Positions 11,801 to 23,550 of a stretch of 64,000 nt of DNA are shown here, one piece after another. Under the pieces are notes generated by a model, which saw nothing but the letters and a program-made list of their open reading frames with translations, was not told the origin of the DNA and ran no database searches. The translations under genes were made by a program, and so were the position numbers. Position 1 is the first letter of the stretch; every line of letters starts with the position of its first letter. Source of the DNA: Typha latifolia. Taxonomy: Eukaryota > Streptophyta > Magnoliopsida > Poales > Typhaceae. Where the stretch lies: positions 6,138,001 to 6,202,000 of the forward strand of contig CM034099.1 of the NCBI GenBank assembly GCA_019914945.1. Direction: 5' to 3'.

Positions 11801-14800
11801 TGATGCTCAAAGGCTGGTGGCACATACTAATACAAGTACTAATTACTATGTAACTCCACTCCCTTTTAGTGGCTTGGAGAGTTTATCATAATATTGCATC
11901 TCCAAATCCTATACAAAATTCCCTAAAGAAATTTCGACTAGAAGGAGCGTTGAACCTTCTCAAAGTGAATGAAGGTGCTTCAGAGTGGACTGTGCATGCA
12001 TAAATGTTGAGATGATTCTCAAAGGCTAGTGGCACATACTAATACAAAGTACTAATTACTATGTGCATTATATGCATAGGCGCATGTCAGTGCTTATTGT
12101 TGAAACTTGGAACTTAGCATAGTAGTATAATTTACATACTTTTGTGGTGTTACTTGTCCGGCAGATATGTGATATATAATATGTTCCAAGGGAACAACCT
12201 TTTCTTTACATTACAGAATTATTTTGAAGGTCGTCAGAAAATTTAATTTATGAATCTGATATTGTTAACAATAGGTGGTTCATTGTTTCTATTTGATCGA
12301 AAAACACTTCGATATTTCCGTAAAGATGGCCATAATTGGAGAAAAAAGAGAGATGGAAAAACTGTTCAAGAAGCTCATGAAAAGCTAAAGGTACTAAGAC
12401 TCACATTTGTCAAACTTTTCCTCAAGAGTCAATTGTTTGGTACTTTATGAAGTTCCACTTATTATATGTCATTATTTCTTTTCTCTACCCACTTTCTGTA
12501 GATGCCATAAGAGAGATGGACTTTTGAGTTGCTGATGCCGTATATTAATGGGTTGCATTAGCTAAAGATTTTTGTATAGTTTCACATTTGTTTCCATAGT
12601 TGCTTTTTATTCTATCAATCCATAATCTGAGGTCATCACTAGATAAGTTGGGTAAGATAGATAGGAAGAAGTAGAACATAATCTTTTCCTAATCACAACA
12701 TGGTATGTTATGTAGATGCTCACAGGAAAGGTTTTATTTAGACTATTACTCTTTCATGAGATCATCATTGATGTTCAAAATTTTGATAAATGATAATCAG
12801 CTGATGTAGACAGGAATAAGGGTTATACAATCGGCTAAGCTGCATTTTTCATGATATCCTTTTTGCTTTGATGCTTAATCTACTTAATTCTTTTCATTTT
12901 GATGGATTTGTCCTTTCTTCTAGTGTGGCAGTGTTGATGTTCTTCATTGCTACTATGCCCATGGTGAGGACAATGAGAATTTTCAAAGACGTAGCTATTG
13001 GATGCTTGATGGGTGAGTTTTTTAGTTAAAAATTTCTTCCTGGACATGTAGTTACATTTTCAATGTGAAACTATTAGTGGACTTCTGAAATAGAGATTTA
13101 CAGTTATCTTTAGAGTATTAATGTAGTTCTCCTGATTCTTTCTCAATTTTTACAGGCAGTTAGAGCACATTGTTCTTGTGCATTACAGAGATGTGAATGA
13201 GGTAACTCTCAGGCCTTTTTGCACTCTCACAAATTTGGTGAAGTCTTGGATCATGTGTGTCTACATGAGAATAGAAACTAAACAGTTCGATCTCCAACTA
13301 AATTCATGTTACATTCTTGGTCATTATCTTTTATTTAGCTACATGATCTTACAGTTTGTCTCAACTGGCTTACTACTGTTTATGTTAATTTATCTCTAAT
13401 TACTGTAAACTGTGTGCATTTATCAACTCGTTACAATATAATTTTTCAATTACTTATTGCACTGGAAGTGACTTGGTGTTACACAAGGATGGTCGTGCCG
13501 ACCGGCACGGGGCGTGCCGGTCGGCACTTGCCGTGCCAGTGGCGTACTAGCACGTGGCACGAGGGTGCCGCACAGCACCCCTCCTAATGCATCGCCGCTC
13601 ACCATCAACCTCGTCGCCGATTGCCGCCCGTTTCGTGCCCTAGCCCCCGAGAGAGGAGAGAGAGAGAGAGAGAAATGATCCAGATCCTAACCTGCAACTT
13701 AAGTTTTTAACCCTCTCTCTCTCTCTCTCTCGATCTCTCTGTCTCGATCTCTCCTCTCTCGAGGGCTAGGGCACGAAACGGGCGGCGAGCGGCGGGTGGC
13801 GATCGGAGACTGATGGCGACGGCGACAGCGACTGCAATGGCAAATGTGAGTATCTCTTTCTTTCATTCTCTTACGGCATGGCCGGCAAGTGCCGCGGCAT
13901 GTGCCGTGCCGTGCTAGCTGGTGGTTGGCATGGTCTGTGCCTGTGGTACGACCATCGTACTGTTACATATTGAAAAGTACCATTAGGAGTATGCAGGAAG
14001 AAGCTGCTCTGCTATTTTGAAACTTGAAAGCTGCTATAACTCATAACTGCTATAAAGTATTTTTGTTTTGTATTTCTGATAGACCATTAAACTCTTTGAT
14101 GTTCACATTCATATTTTATGAAATGTCCCACAGGCTCTCTGTTGGTTTCACAAGATATTTATAATCTTTTCTCTGTGTGCATCCTTTTATATTTGTTCTT
14201 CAAATCAATTATTTATATTGTCTTTTGCACCTTTATTTGTTGCCTGGCTTCCATAACTGTTTGAGCTGACATTGGAACTAAAGGAACATGCTCCATTGCA
14301 GTAAGATGCCCTATATCTAATGGCTGCAGAACAAGTTTGAGCAATGGAGGGTGAAACATTTATTTTTTACATCATTTAATTCATTCTTTAAGCAAGTTGC
14401 TAGTAAACCAATTACCATATTTGAGTTAAGAGCTTAAACAACCAGTTAATATTTGCAACCAAATGGAGAAAACATAATAGAGAAGGCATTAACCCCAACT
14501 AGCAGACAGACCCTGAAATGTAGTTTTTCTAACTTTCTGTACTTGATGTATTCATTATTACCTTTGCAAAAGTGATTCTTTTTTCCATCTTAGGGTTGTG
14601 GCTAGTAGGCTAGTGAAATAATGAAAAATAATTTCTTGTTATATTTTTACTGACTTACTGCCTTTTATTCAGGGAGGCAGGAGTAACTCAACATACTCAA
14701 ACTCTTCTACATTTTCAAGTCTAGCATCTTTTGCATCAAGCCCTAGTGCTACTGACTGGAGTGGACAGACTCCATCTGCTCAGTTTGGGGATGCAGATTC

Positions 14801-17800
14801 TGAGGAGGAATTTGATATAGGGACACTTGCTGATACTATATCATGCTCACAATTATTGGATGCTTCTTTTCCTGGAAATGATACGGAAAAGGAAAATGTT
14901 GCTGGAAGTAGCAATACATCTTACCATATGTACTCAGAAGGTTTTCCAGACAGTGCATTCTCCAGTAGATCCTTTGATCTTTCATTTGCAAATCAAGTTC
15001 CTTGGCATAATCTTACATCTAATATGGAGAAGCAAAACACTTATGAAGCCTCTCAAGGTACAATGTAGTACCTGTGACATATTTGTTGCATTTAATATAA
15101 TTTATATTGCAACGTACCAGCTGTGTTGCCTAGGGAAGATAATAAGGCAGTTAAAAGGATGGATCTTTCTGATCATTATAGTTTGCAAATGCAGATTCCT
15201 AGGAAAATTCTATGTTGATTAATTAGTTTGATGCCACTATTTTTCTTTCATCTTTATCTTTTCCTTTCTTAAAATTTCTAAGTTATATCTTTCTGCAGGT
15301 TCATTTCATGTATATAATTCTGCTGAAAGGCCAGAACTTCTAAGCACAAGAATGGAGGACGTTAAGGTGAAGGAGCAGTATGTTTCCTTTGAACAGACAA
15401 ATTTCTCCGGTGACATGCCTAGGAGAGTAATTGATCATCATGCCAATTTGAAGTGTGTTCTTGATTACAATTATAATGTTGTGCCTAGTGATCATTCACC
15501 AATGTTCGCTGTAGATGACAAGAGACAATGCCAGGTATATTTTGTACCTATTATCAGTTGATTGCTCTTAGACATATGTCATATAGCAAATTTATGGAAA
15601 TGTCTGTTAACAAGTGAGTCATCATGGTATATTTTATTGCACAACTTTCCTAGGTTTGTTCACAGAACTTAAGGGTATCTATATTGTATCATCCGTGTTT
15701 ATCCATTTAGAGGATCTAGCTTATATTCTGCAGGTGGAAGCAGGTATCTCTGGGCAAGTGAATAGCCTTGAAGACAAGGACATGTTTAATGAGTCTGTTC
15801 ATAACAACTGGGTGATGAACGAGCACCTTGGTAAACCACAATTCAAAAATAAAAGTGGCTTGGACGTGAATTTAAATGCTACTGAGCAGCCTCTAGAATA
15901 TGAAACTGAAGCTTCCTATGTTTTAAAGGAGAGCTTAGAAACTGAAGTTCATAATGATGAGGTTGGATTTAAAAAGTTAGATAGCTTTGGAAGATGGATG
16001 AACAAAGAGATTGGTAAAGACTGTAGTGAGTCAATGATTATGTCCGACTATTGCAACTACTGGAATACTTTTGATACTCAAACTGATGACAAGGAAGTAA
16101 CCAACCTTTCAAGTCATATGCAGTTGGAAGCTGATTCACTGGGCCCTTCAATTTCTCAAGAACAGCTCTTCAGTATTATTGATTTCTCTCCTGATTGGTC
16201 TTATTCCAATATCGAAACAAAGGTAATTTTTGTGCCAATTGTACTCGGGCTGTGCAAACATATGTATGCTTAGGAAACTTGCTTTTATTTTGTTGTCTGG
16301 GAACCATCAATCCATCCTCTTCAGATGAGATAACACTGCCAACCATCTGTTTCAGGTTCTGATATCAGGTACCTTTCTGGGTAGTGTTGATCCCAGAAGC
16401 ATCAAGTGGTGTTGTATGTTTGGTGTACATGAGGTTTCTGCAGAACTTTTGACAACAAGTGTCCTTCGTTGTCAAGCTCCTCCACATCTATCTGGACGGG
16501 TACCATTTTATGTAACATGCAGTAATAGGTTAGCTTGTAGTGAGATTCGAGAGTTTGATTATCGTGAAAACCTCTATGCTATCTCTTTGTTGCCAAAAGG
16601 TGAATCAGATGATGAATTCCATCTTCAAGTGCGCTTTGCAAGGTTGTTGTCTTTGGGAGTCAACAGGAAGAGGCTGGTCTGCTCAGTTGAAAACTGTGAT
16701 AAATGCAACATTACAGAAAAGTTATATCCACTGCTAAATGATGACAAAACGGGCTGGAATGAAATGGATGAAGACAGCAAGGCCTTTAATGGACTTCATA
16801 GTAGTTCAAGAGATAAAATGATTCAGAACTTATTGAAATGTAAACTATATGAGTGGTTGGTGTGGAAAGCTCATGATGAAGGTAGAGGACCTAATGTGTT
16901 GGACGAGGAAGGCCAGGGAGCCATCCACTTGGCAGCTGCTCTTGGATATGAATGGGCAATGGGTGCCATAGTTGCTGCTGGTGTTAATCCAAGCTTTAGG
17001 GATGCATGTGGCAGGACCGGGCTTCATTGGGCAGCATACTATGGCAGGTTTGGATAACCTTTTATTTCCTTTTTACCCCATTTTTTTTTGGGTGAGATCT
17101 TCCCAGAATCTAACAAAAGGTTATTTTTTTAAAACAATTGGTTTCTGCTTATTTGTAGGTCTTTTCTACTATTTCATTACCGAGCCAATGATTTATAGAA
17201 AGTCAAAGCTTAATTTTGCTTTTACTGTTTGACATATTTCAGAAGATAATCAAGTTTCTTCTGAAACACTGCAGATTTTTACTGAAGTACACATTAACTT
17301 ATACTGTTGACATATTCTGAAAGATATTCAACTTTTCTGCTAAAAAATAATCCAAGAATCTATTAAAGAATAGCAACCACTGTAAATCTTTTTTACATCA
17401 ACAATTGTCATTTTCATTCTAATCAAAGCCATATTGGGATTTGGAAGAATCTACAGTTATAACTTTGAGTATTAAATTTCCTGTGGAATGGTCCTTAGCA
17501 AGGTTCAGTTTTTACATATCATAGTGATATTTATTTATTGCTTGATACTTCATACTGACCCTGTCCACAAGACCAGGTAGCATCAGTTTGAAGATGACTT
17601 GAAGCACTTTGGAGTTTGGATAAACTGGATAAATTTGATTACAAAAGTTTTATAGAATCCACCTATTGACATTAGTTCAGGTTTATTTGCATTTTGCAAT
17701 ATTCTTTTTTCTAATGTTTTCCCATTCTAAGAATGATTGAATTGTTAATTGGGCAGAGAAGAGACAGTTTCTGAGCTTGTCAGGCTGGGAGCTGCTCCAG

Positions 17801-20033
17801 GTGCAGTTGAGGACCCAACATCAAACTTTCCACAAGGAAAAACTGCTGCTGACCTGGCATCATATAGAGGGCATAAAGGAATTGCTGGGTACTTGGCCGA
17901 AGCAGATTTGACCAGTCACCTTTCTTCATTAGTGTTAAAGGACAGTAGTATAGATGGTCTTTCTACAAATCTTGCTGTGGAAAAGGCCATTGAAATTGCA
18001 CAAGAGCAAAACATAGTTTATCTGGGTGGTGACAAAAGAGATCAGTTATCACTAAGAGGTTCTCTTGATGCTCTTAGAAACTCAGCTCAAGCTGCTGCAC
18101 GAATACAAGCTGCCTTTAGAGTTCAGTCATTCCGTCAAAAGCAATTGACAGTTAGCAAAGATGAAGATACCGGGATCCTAGATGGCATAGCAGTGCTTTC
18201 TGCTCTAAGTGTTAAGTCACAGAAAATTAGGCACTTCAATGAATCATTGCACACTGCTGCTGTTAAGATCCAGCAAAATTATCGTGGATGGAAAGGGCGA
18301 AAGGAGTTTTTAAGGATCTGTGATAGAATCGTAAAAATCCAGGTATATATATATATATATATTATGATAACCTTTTTATTTGAATCTTGCTAGCTATGGC
18401 ACCTCCCAGGATTTGTTGAATCTGATGTGTTTTTCTTAGAGAGAGCTTTAATTTTCTTAAATCATCCTATGCTTGTTTCATGGGCAAGATGCTTCTCTCG
18501 TTATTCTACATTTCTGCTGATTTATTCATAAGTTGGAATGATACGATGACATTTGCTTCTAGGTTGTTGAAAACAATATTATACAAACTTGATAAGTTTG
18601 TTGCCCATTAATTGGATGATTAACTTTATTTCAGGCACATGTGAGAGGACACCAAGTTCGTAAGCAATATAGAAAGGTTATCTGGTCTGTCAGTATTGTT
18701 GAAAAGGCTATATTGCGTTGGAGGCGCAAAGGAGCTGGATTACGAGGTTTTCGAGCTGAGAAAATTAATAGTACTGTTGAGAAGGATGTTGAAAAGAATG
18801 ATGAATATGATTTTCTTCGTCTTGGACGAAAACAAAAAGAAGTTGGAGTTCAGAAAGCTTTGGCGAGAGTTCAGTCCATGGCTCGTCATCGGGAAGCTCG
18901 TGATCAATATATGAGATTGGTGGCAAGCTCCCATAGATTAAAGGTGATTCTGCATCTATATATTTCTAGCCTTTTAGCTGTTATGTGCTCTTTGTGAAAC
19001 ATGGTTTCTGTTGTGCTGGCCTAATTATGCTAGTAGAGACTATGCACACTATGTTCTAAGTCTCTTCTTAGAACAAGTATAAGATTTCATTGTTATATTT
19101 TGGTCAAAGATACCTCCAAAATTTTACTTTTAAGGTCCATTTATTTTTAGCCCATACTTGAGGGGTTGTTAGAATATAGAAACTTTGAAAGTATGCAATC
19201 TCTCTACAGAAGCTTTTGGAGTAATCTCCTATTTAACAAGATATACATCTGGCTCGCACAGAAACATAAGTAATAAAGCTGCTTATTGTTGTTTGCAAGG
19301 TTCCAAAAATCAGTATCGGGATCGGAATCGGTCATCCGGAAAAACAATACGTATTGGCTGTATCGGCCATATCGGCCGTATCAGCCGCTTGTATCGGATC
19401 GGACTATTTTAATTAAATAAAATTCTAAATATTATTAAAAATGTTGAGAAATTTCTAAAAATTTTAAAAAAATTATAAGAAAATAAGAAATAATAATTAC
19501 TTACATATAAAGCCTAAAAAATAAAAATCTTTTTTCCTCCCTCTCTTATTTCCTATCCCTCTAACTGTTAGTCTCAAGTATCTATTCTCTCTCACATTCC
19601 TTTTTTTCTTTCTTTTTCTCTCTCTTTCTCATCCTCTTTTTTTTAATCTTTCCCTCTCCCTCACTCTCTCTTTCTCTTTCTCTCTCTCTCTCCCTCTCTC
19701 TCTCTCTAGCCGCTACTGGCAGCAGCAGCAGCTGTCTGCTGCTGCAGGTGGCTGCTTGGTTTCGGCCTGGAGCCGATCCCGATCTGTTTCGGCCGATTCC
19801 ACTCGGGATCGGCCGAAACTAGAATCCTTGGTTGTTTGTATAAGATATAAGTTTTATGACTTTATCAGTTCCAATAATGTATGCTTCTACATGGATTTCC
19901 AACATATTTCTTTGATTAACCTCTTTGATTGTTGTAAACAAGTATGCTCAATTATTTTCTGTATCAACATCTTTTCCTACAGTAGCAAGGTGATGGAAGC
20001 TCCTTTTTTTCAATTTCAAAGTTACGAAGATGA
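8871..20033 (+). CDS. CAMTA: calmodulin-binding transcription activator (CAMTA1/2/3 type)
   Basis: Exons 8871-8910, 9883-10002, 12275-12390, 12924-13012, 13156-13201, 14673-15057, 15299-15534, 15734-16222, 16356-17047, 17757-18342, 18635-18943 join in frame to 1036 codons. The last few codons are ambiguous (see findings); 19986-20033 is one option. Residues 10-137 are the CG-1 DNA-binding domain, with RWLRPMEICKIL, GSLFLFDRK, YFRKDGHNWRKKRDGKT and HCYYAHGEDNENFQRR. This matches the SR1/CAMTA3 clade, not CAMTA4, 5 or 6. About 508-578 is a TIG-like fold (LISGTFLGSVDPRSIKW), about 690-790 are ankyrin repeats (GAIHLAAALGYEWAM, GRTGLHWAAYYG), and about 849-960 hold IQ motifs (ARIQAAFRVQSFRQ, VKIQQNYRGWKGR, IQAHVRGHQVRK), then a Trp-rich basic CaM-binding stretch. 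These are nuclear Ca2+/calmodulin-responsive factors that recognise CGCG-type sites in stress genes. Introns 2, 5 and the last carry repeats. Confidence 0.93.
11638..12061. repeat. 211-bp tandem direct duplication in CAMTA intron 2
   Basis: Two adjacent copies (11638-11848 and 11849-12061), each beginning tgtaactccactccctttta and ending in ttactatg. Only about ten substitutions and two or three single-base indels separate them, so the duplication is recent. Neither copy shows a coding frame or terminal inverted repeats. Confidence 0.95.
13484..13959. mobile_element. hAT-like non-autonomous foldback element in CAMTA intron 5
   Basis: A GC-rich 476-bp island in an AT-rich intron. The left end CAAGGATGGTCGTGCC pairs with the inverted right end (reverse complement TACGATGGTCGTACC). 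It is flanked by near-identical 8-bp direct repeats, gtgttaca at 13476-13483 and ctgttaca at 13960-13967. GTGCCG/CGGCAC motifs are repeated below both ends. Inside is a long hairpin: 38-bp arms at 13623-13660 and 13749-13786 match as inverted repeats with one mismatch and carry CT/GA tracts in the loop. There is no transposase frame, so it would need mobilisation in trans. Superfamily assignment rests on target-site length and the CAAGG terminus. Confidence 0.8.
19296..19830. mobile_element. hAT-like non-autonomous element in last CAMTA intron
   Basis: A 535-bp insertion bounded by a perfect 8-bp target-site duplication, gttgtttg at 19288-19295 and 19831-19838. Termini are CAAGG at the left and CCTTG at the right. 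The inverted ends remain similar for about 35 bp (left tatcgggatcggaatcgg against the complement of the right end). Subterminal ATCGG/GGCCGAT motifs recur many times on both sides, as in hAT elements. The interior is AT-rich, then a long CT tract (about 19600-19710) and CAG-type repeats (about 19719-19750). There is no transposase frame. Confidence 0.85.
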
Positions 20034-21571
20034 TAAGAAGAAAGAAAAGAATCTAATAGCACCTGAGATACATTAAGAATATTACAGCCAACTTTATGAG
20101 TTCTCAATTATTATTGTGGTCCCTGGGAGTCTTCACCAGTTCTTACCAACTTGTGGTATTTCTGTAAGTATTTCTAACCTGCAATGATGTAAAGCCTCTT
20201 GGTTAAGTCTGAGTGAAATTAAATCCTATTCTTGCAGGACATGCGGTAGCTATTTCCCCTAAACAAACAGCAATGTGGTTATGATATGAAGGTATGATGT
20301 GTGATCTAGATAGTATTATATGTATGAAGGTTTGAAACCAATGTTTCCCGTGAAGGCTTGATTGGTATTTCATTTAAGTAATAGGTTTCGAGTGTTGCAT
20401 CTGTAACAACAGCAATTCAAAGTTTTCTTGTTGATTGTATAGATGCTTTTATACTATGAGCTTGCCTATGCTAGTTGCCATCAACTCACATGTAATTTTC
20501 TTTAACATATTTGTTCAGTCAGCACTATCACTCTTACAATTTTACAGGTCAATTAGGAAAAGGACGACAAATGTTTTTCTTTTATGAGAGCAAAAAAAAT
20601 TGCAGGCATTATGTAAAGCAACGCTAAAGAGATAGTGACATGATGTTTATATGGATGATCTATTTACTGCAAAGGATAGGTAAAGCTGTACAAATTGCTT
20701 TATTTGGGCTATATTCAGAAAATTACAACAATCTAATGCCATCGATACCTGAAAGAGATGACATTATCTTAAATGTCTGTATGTTTCAGGAATTAAAGTG
20801 TTCCATTCTTCAGGATCATTTTTGGCTTGTCAGAAAGCAGTTTCTATCAATCACTGTATAAGGTGGCATGGATTGCACATCTTGGACTTTTAGAACTGGA
20901 AGCAACTTACAATAGTCCTAATACTCTCTTTCAGAAGTGGATCTGGGTTCTGGTTTTGGGATAAAGATGATTCTTTATCTTTAAACAACTTAATCATTCC
21001 CTCTGGTTTGTACTGCTGCTTTCTGTGTATATGGTGTTTGTGAAGCCTGCTATTCACCACTAATGTTGATTGCTTAATAGTCAAAAGAATTTCTCTTTTA
21101 CTGGTAGCTTCTGTATAAAATGGTGAGGTGAATTTAGATGAATTTAATTCTGTTTGTGAACAGCTCGTTTTCTCAACTGCAATAGTTGGTTCAATGAGGT
21201 TATCTGTCAATAAGCACATATATGCAAAAGCAACATTCAGAGGACCAATAGTCCAATACCCATACTTTTCTATTGCAAAATTTACACAGGGGAGGTAAAT
21301 GGGATTTGAAGATGAGTCTCAAAAGTGTAAACGCATGTCATTTCTTTTAGCTAATGTTTGAAGATGATATCGTCGGGGCAGGCCGCCGCCGACTTCAGGG
21401 TCATCGGCAGGGCATCGGATTAAGGAGGTGAGTTTTTTTCTCGGTTGCCTTGATCGTCATTCTATGGTAAGTAATTTAAAGAAAGGTAGCTTTAATTAAT
21501 CTCTCCTCCAGAGTCCTACTAAGATTTCTTATTATCACTTAATTTCCATTACGATCTCACCAGCATAGCTT
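20034..21571. other. CAMTA 3' flank and intergenic
   Basis: The first part is probably CAMTA 3' UTR or, if the last intron ends at 20237, its terminal exon (alternative stop at 20249). From about 20300 the sequence is AT-rich with only short frames lacking recognisable motifs (for example the minus-strand frame 20890-21219). A small GC-rich patch at 21370-21420 is unexplained. Confidence 0.45.
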
Positions 21572-21578
21572 TATAAAG
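21572..21578 (+). promoter_or_regulatory. TATA box upstream of HMA locus
   Basis: TATAAAG lies 41 bases before the ATG at 21613, fitting a short-leader plant promoter. It suggests the HMA locus was, or still is, transcribed. Confidence 0.5.
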
Positions 21579-21612
21579 AGGGCTGATCACAGTCGACCTC
21601 TGCGTCTCCGCA

Positions 21613-22429
21613 ATGGCTCCAGAAATAGACACGGTGCTTCAATTTAATTTCCTCTCATCTCGATCTATTTAATTTGTATTACGTATTCTAACTAAACCAA
21701 ATAATAATGTTTATATTATTACCTGCAGTCGTAGCAGTAGACTTGTCATGCTCCCGTTGCCAAAAAAGAAAACGCATCAAAAAGGACATCTCCAAACTCC
21801 AAAGTAAGTAGTATATATATATATATATATATATCAATATATGTACGTATTTCCGGATAATTAATTGATTAACTAATTCTTATATATATATATATATATA
21901 TAAAGGATCATTGATAGTATGCAATTAATTATAATGCACGTGCGTTGCAGAAGAGAAGAAGATTCGAAAACTGGTGGAATATGATGAGTACAACAACACG
22001 GTGACGATCATGGGGTTCTACCCGGAGAAGATTATGGAGAAGCTCTACAGTAACAAAACCTGCAAAGAGTTGCAAGAGCACCAGAGAGATCACATTTGCA
22101 AATTACTAAGAGGAAGACGAGGAAGAAGATATCCTCGGTCCTCCTCCGAGTCCAGCAGCAGAAAAGAAGAAGAAGAAGAAGAAGAAGAAGAAGAAGAAGA
22201 AGCTCAAGGGGTTCACGTACTACTACGTGCCATATGTAGGATTTGTTCCTACGTCTATCAATTTTCGTTACATCGTGCCAGATCTTCCCACGTATATATC
22301 AAGAAGACTATGGATACAGCTCGTCGTATGTTCCTCCGTATCAAGACGATAGATACAAGGCATCCAGCGAAGAGGACTCAACCGCAGCTTGCACCATTAC
22401 GTACTAATATTTTCCCCATAGTTAACTAG
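21613..22429 (+). pseudogene. HMA metal-binding protein (HIPP-type), frame-broken
   Basis: Probable exons: 21613-21633 (MAPEIDT), 21729-21803 and from 21951 on. Exon 2 encodes VVAVDLSCSRCQK, matching the start of a heavy-metal-associated fold with its CxxC (CSRC). Exon 3 continues YDEYNNTVTIMGFYPEKIMEKLYS and KTCKE, the second half of the fold. Downstream the expected Pro-rich linker (GPPPSPAAEKKKK) and KLKGFTYYYVPYVGFVP lie in a different frame. The Tyr-rich tail ending QEDYGYSSSYVPPYQDD with CTI near a would-be CaaX box lies in the third frame (stop at 22405-22407). The uninterrupted frame to 22429 instead reads a poly-Glu run from a (GAA)n repeat. Exon 1 and 2 phases also disagree. These proteins carry metals and are often farnesylated. 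Most likely a recent pseudogene; base-calling errors are the alternative. Confidence 0.72.
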
Positions 22430-23550
22430 CTACTTAGTTTAATTAACCTTTCTTCTTCCTTTTTTTCTTTCATTTTTCTTTCATATTAGCTGCAATATAT
22501 TGATCTCTGTCAGAGCTAGAATCGGTTCATCTTGCACATTTTGAATTAGCTCTACTTTATATAGTTAATGAATCATGTATTGGAAGCTGAACAGAGATCT
22601 GATCTGAGAAGGCATCACTGGTAGTAAACCTCTAGAAGATCTGATTTGGAGAGAGATCAATTGGAACTCCCCGAATCAAGTTTCAAATCTTCTTGCCTCC
22701 ATGAAGCAGCTTAGGGGCCGCCACAAAATTATCCAGGATGAAGTTTGATAGAGAGGGGAGGATCAAATCAGGGTGAGTCTAAGTTAATTTTTTAGTTCCA
22801 AGACTTAAAGTTCATTCGATATCCCTAAAATATCATTGGTTTTGTGGAGAGATAGAAAGTTAGTTTGTGAAATTGGAAAGTTTGTTTGATTTATCGACTA
22901 CGTGAAAAAGAATACAAAAAAGAGACTAATTAACCCTTAAAAAGTGAAGGGGGCTGATCGGTACTCCTGATGATACTAATTTGTACTGCCGTTCGATTTT
23001 ATAAAATATAATTTTGAATCAAAAGAGAGAAACTGAAGGTAAATATTGAATCATGTGTCTCTTTTCTTGCATCATTTCAGCGTTACTAATCATCCCAGTA
23101 GCATTAGTATTGCTGCTAAATGCAAATTCACATATTTATTTTCTAAATCCATTAACTTGGTAGATGATCTTTCGTTTTGGGGAATTCTATGTCTTAATTG
23201 ATGAAAAACTGTAGGATTCTAACTGAACAAAATCAGTTCCACATCCTTACTGTAACAACACTCCTTTGACTATTATTCATTTCAAGTATCAGAGTCGAGA
23301 CAGCATTTGCTTTTACGTGCATACAGGCTGATAATGTTGGTAATTGTTCAATTGCTGAGAAAAAGGAGAAATGGATCACCTTCCATGAGGAACAAAATGT
23401 ACATTCCTTAACAATCCTTTTAGAAATCTATAATTTACCAGCAGCGGGATGCAGAGCACATCCCCTTCAAATGTGTGTATATAATTGTGATATGCTGGGC
23501 AGCATTGTATGTGACAAAAACAAGTCTTCCAGCAGAAGAATGTTGAATAT
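22430..23550. other. intergenic, no gene recognised
   Basis: AT-rich sequence between the HMA locus and the 3' end of the minus-strand membrane-protein gene. No frame over 60 codons with family motifs is seen. The right end is likely the membrane-protein 3' UTR. Confidence 0.5.

Noticed and set aside
13800..13860. Short GC-rich ATGGCGACGGCGAC-type coding start
   Set aside because: It lies inside the foldback element and comes from GGCGAC repeats; no continuing frame.
21881..21902. (TA)n tract as a regulatory TATA cluster
   Set aside because: It sits inside an HMA intron with a similar tract at 21812-21833; better explained as microsatellite.
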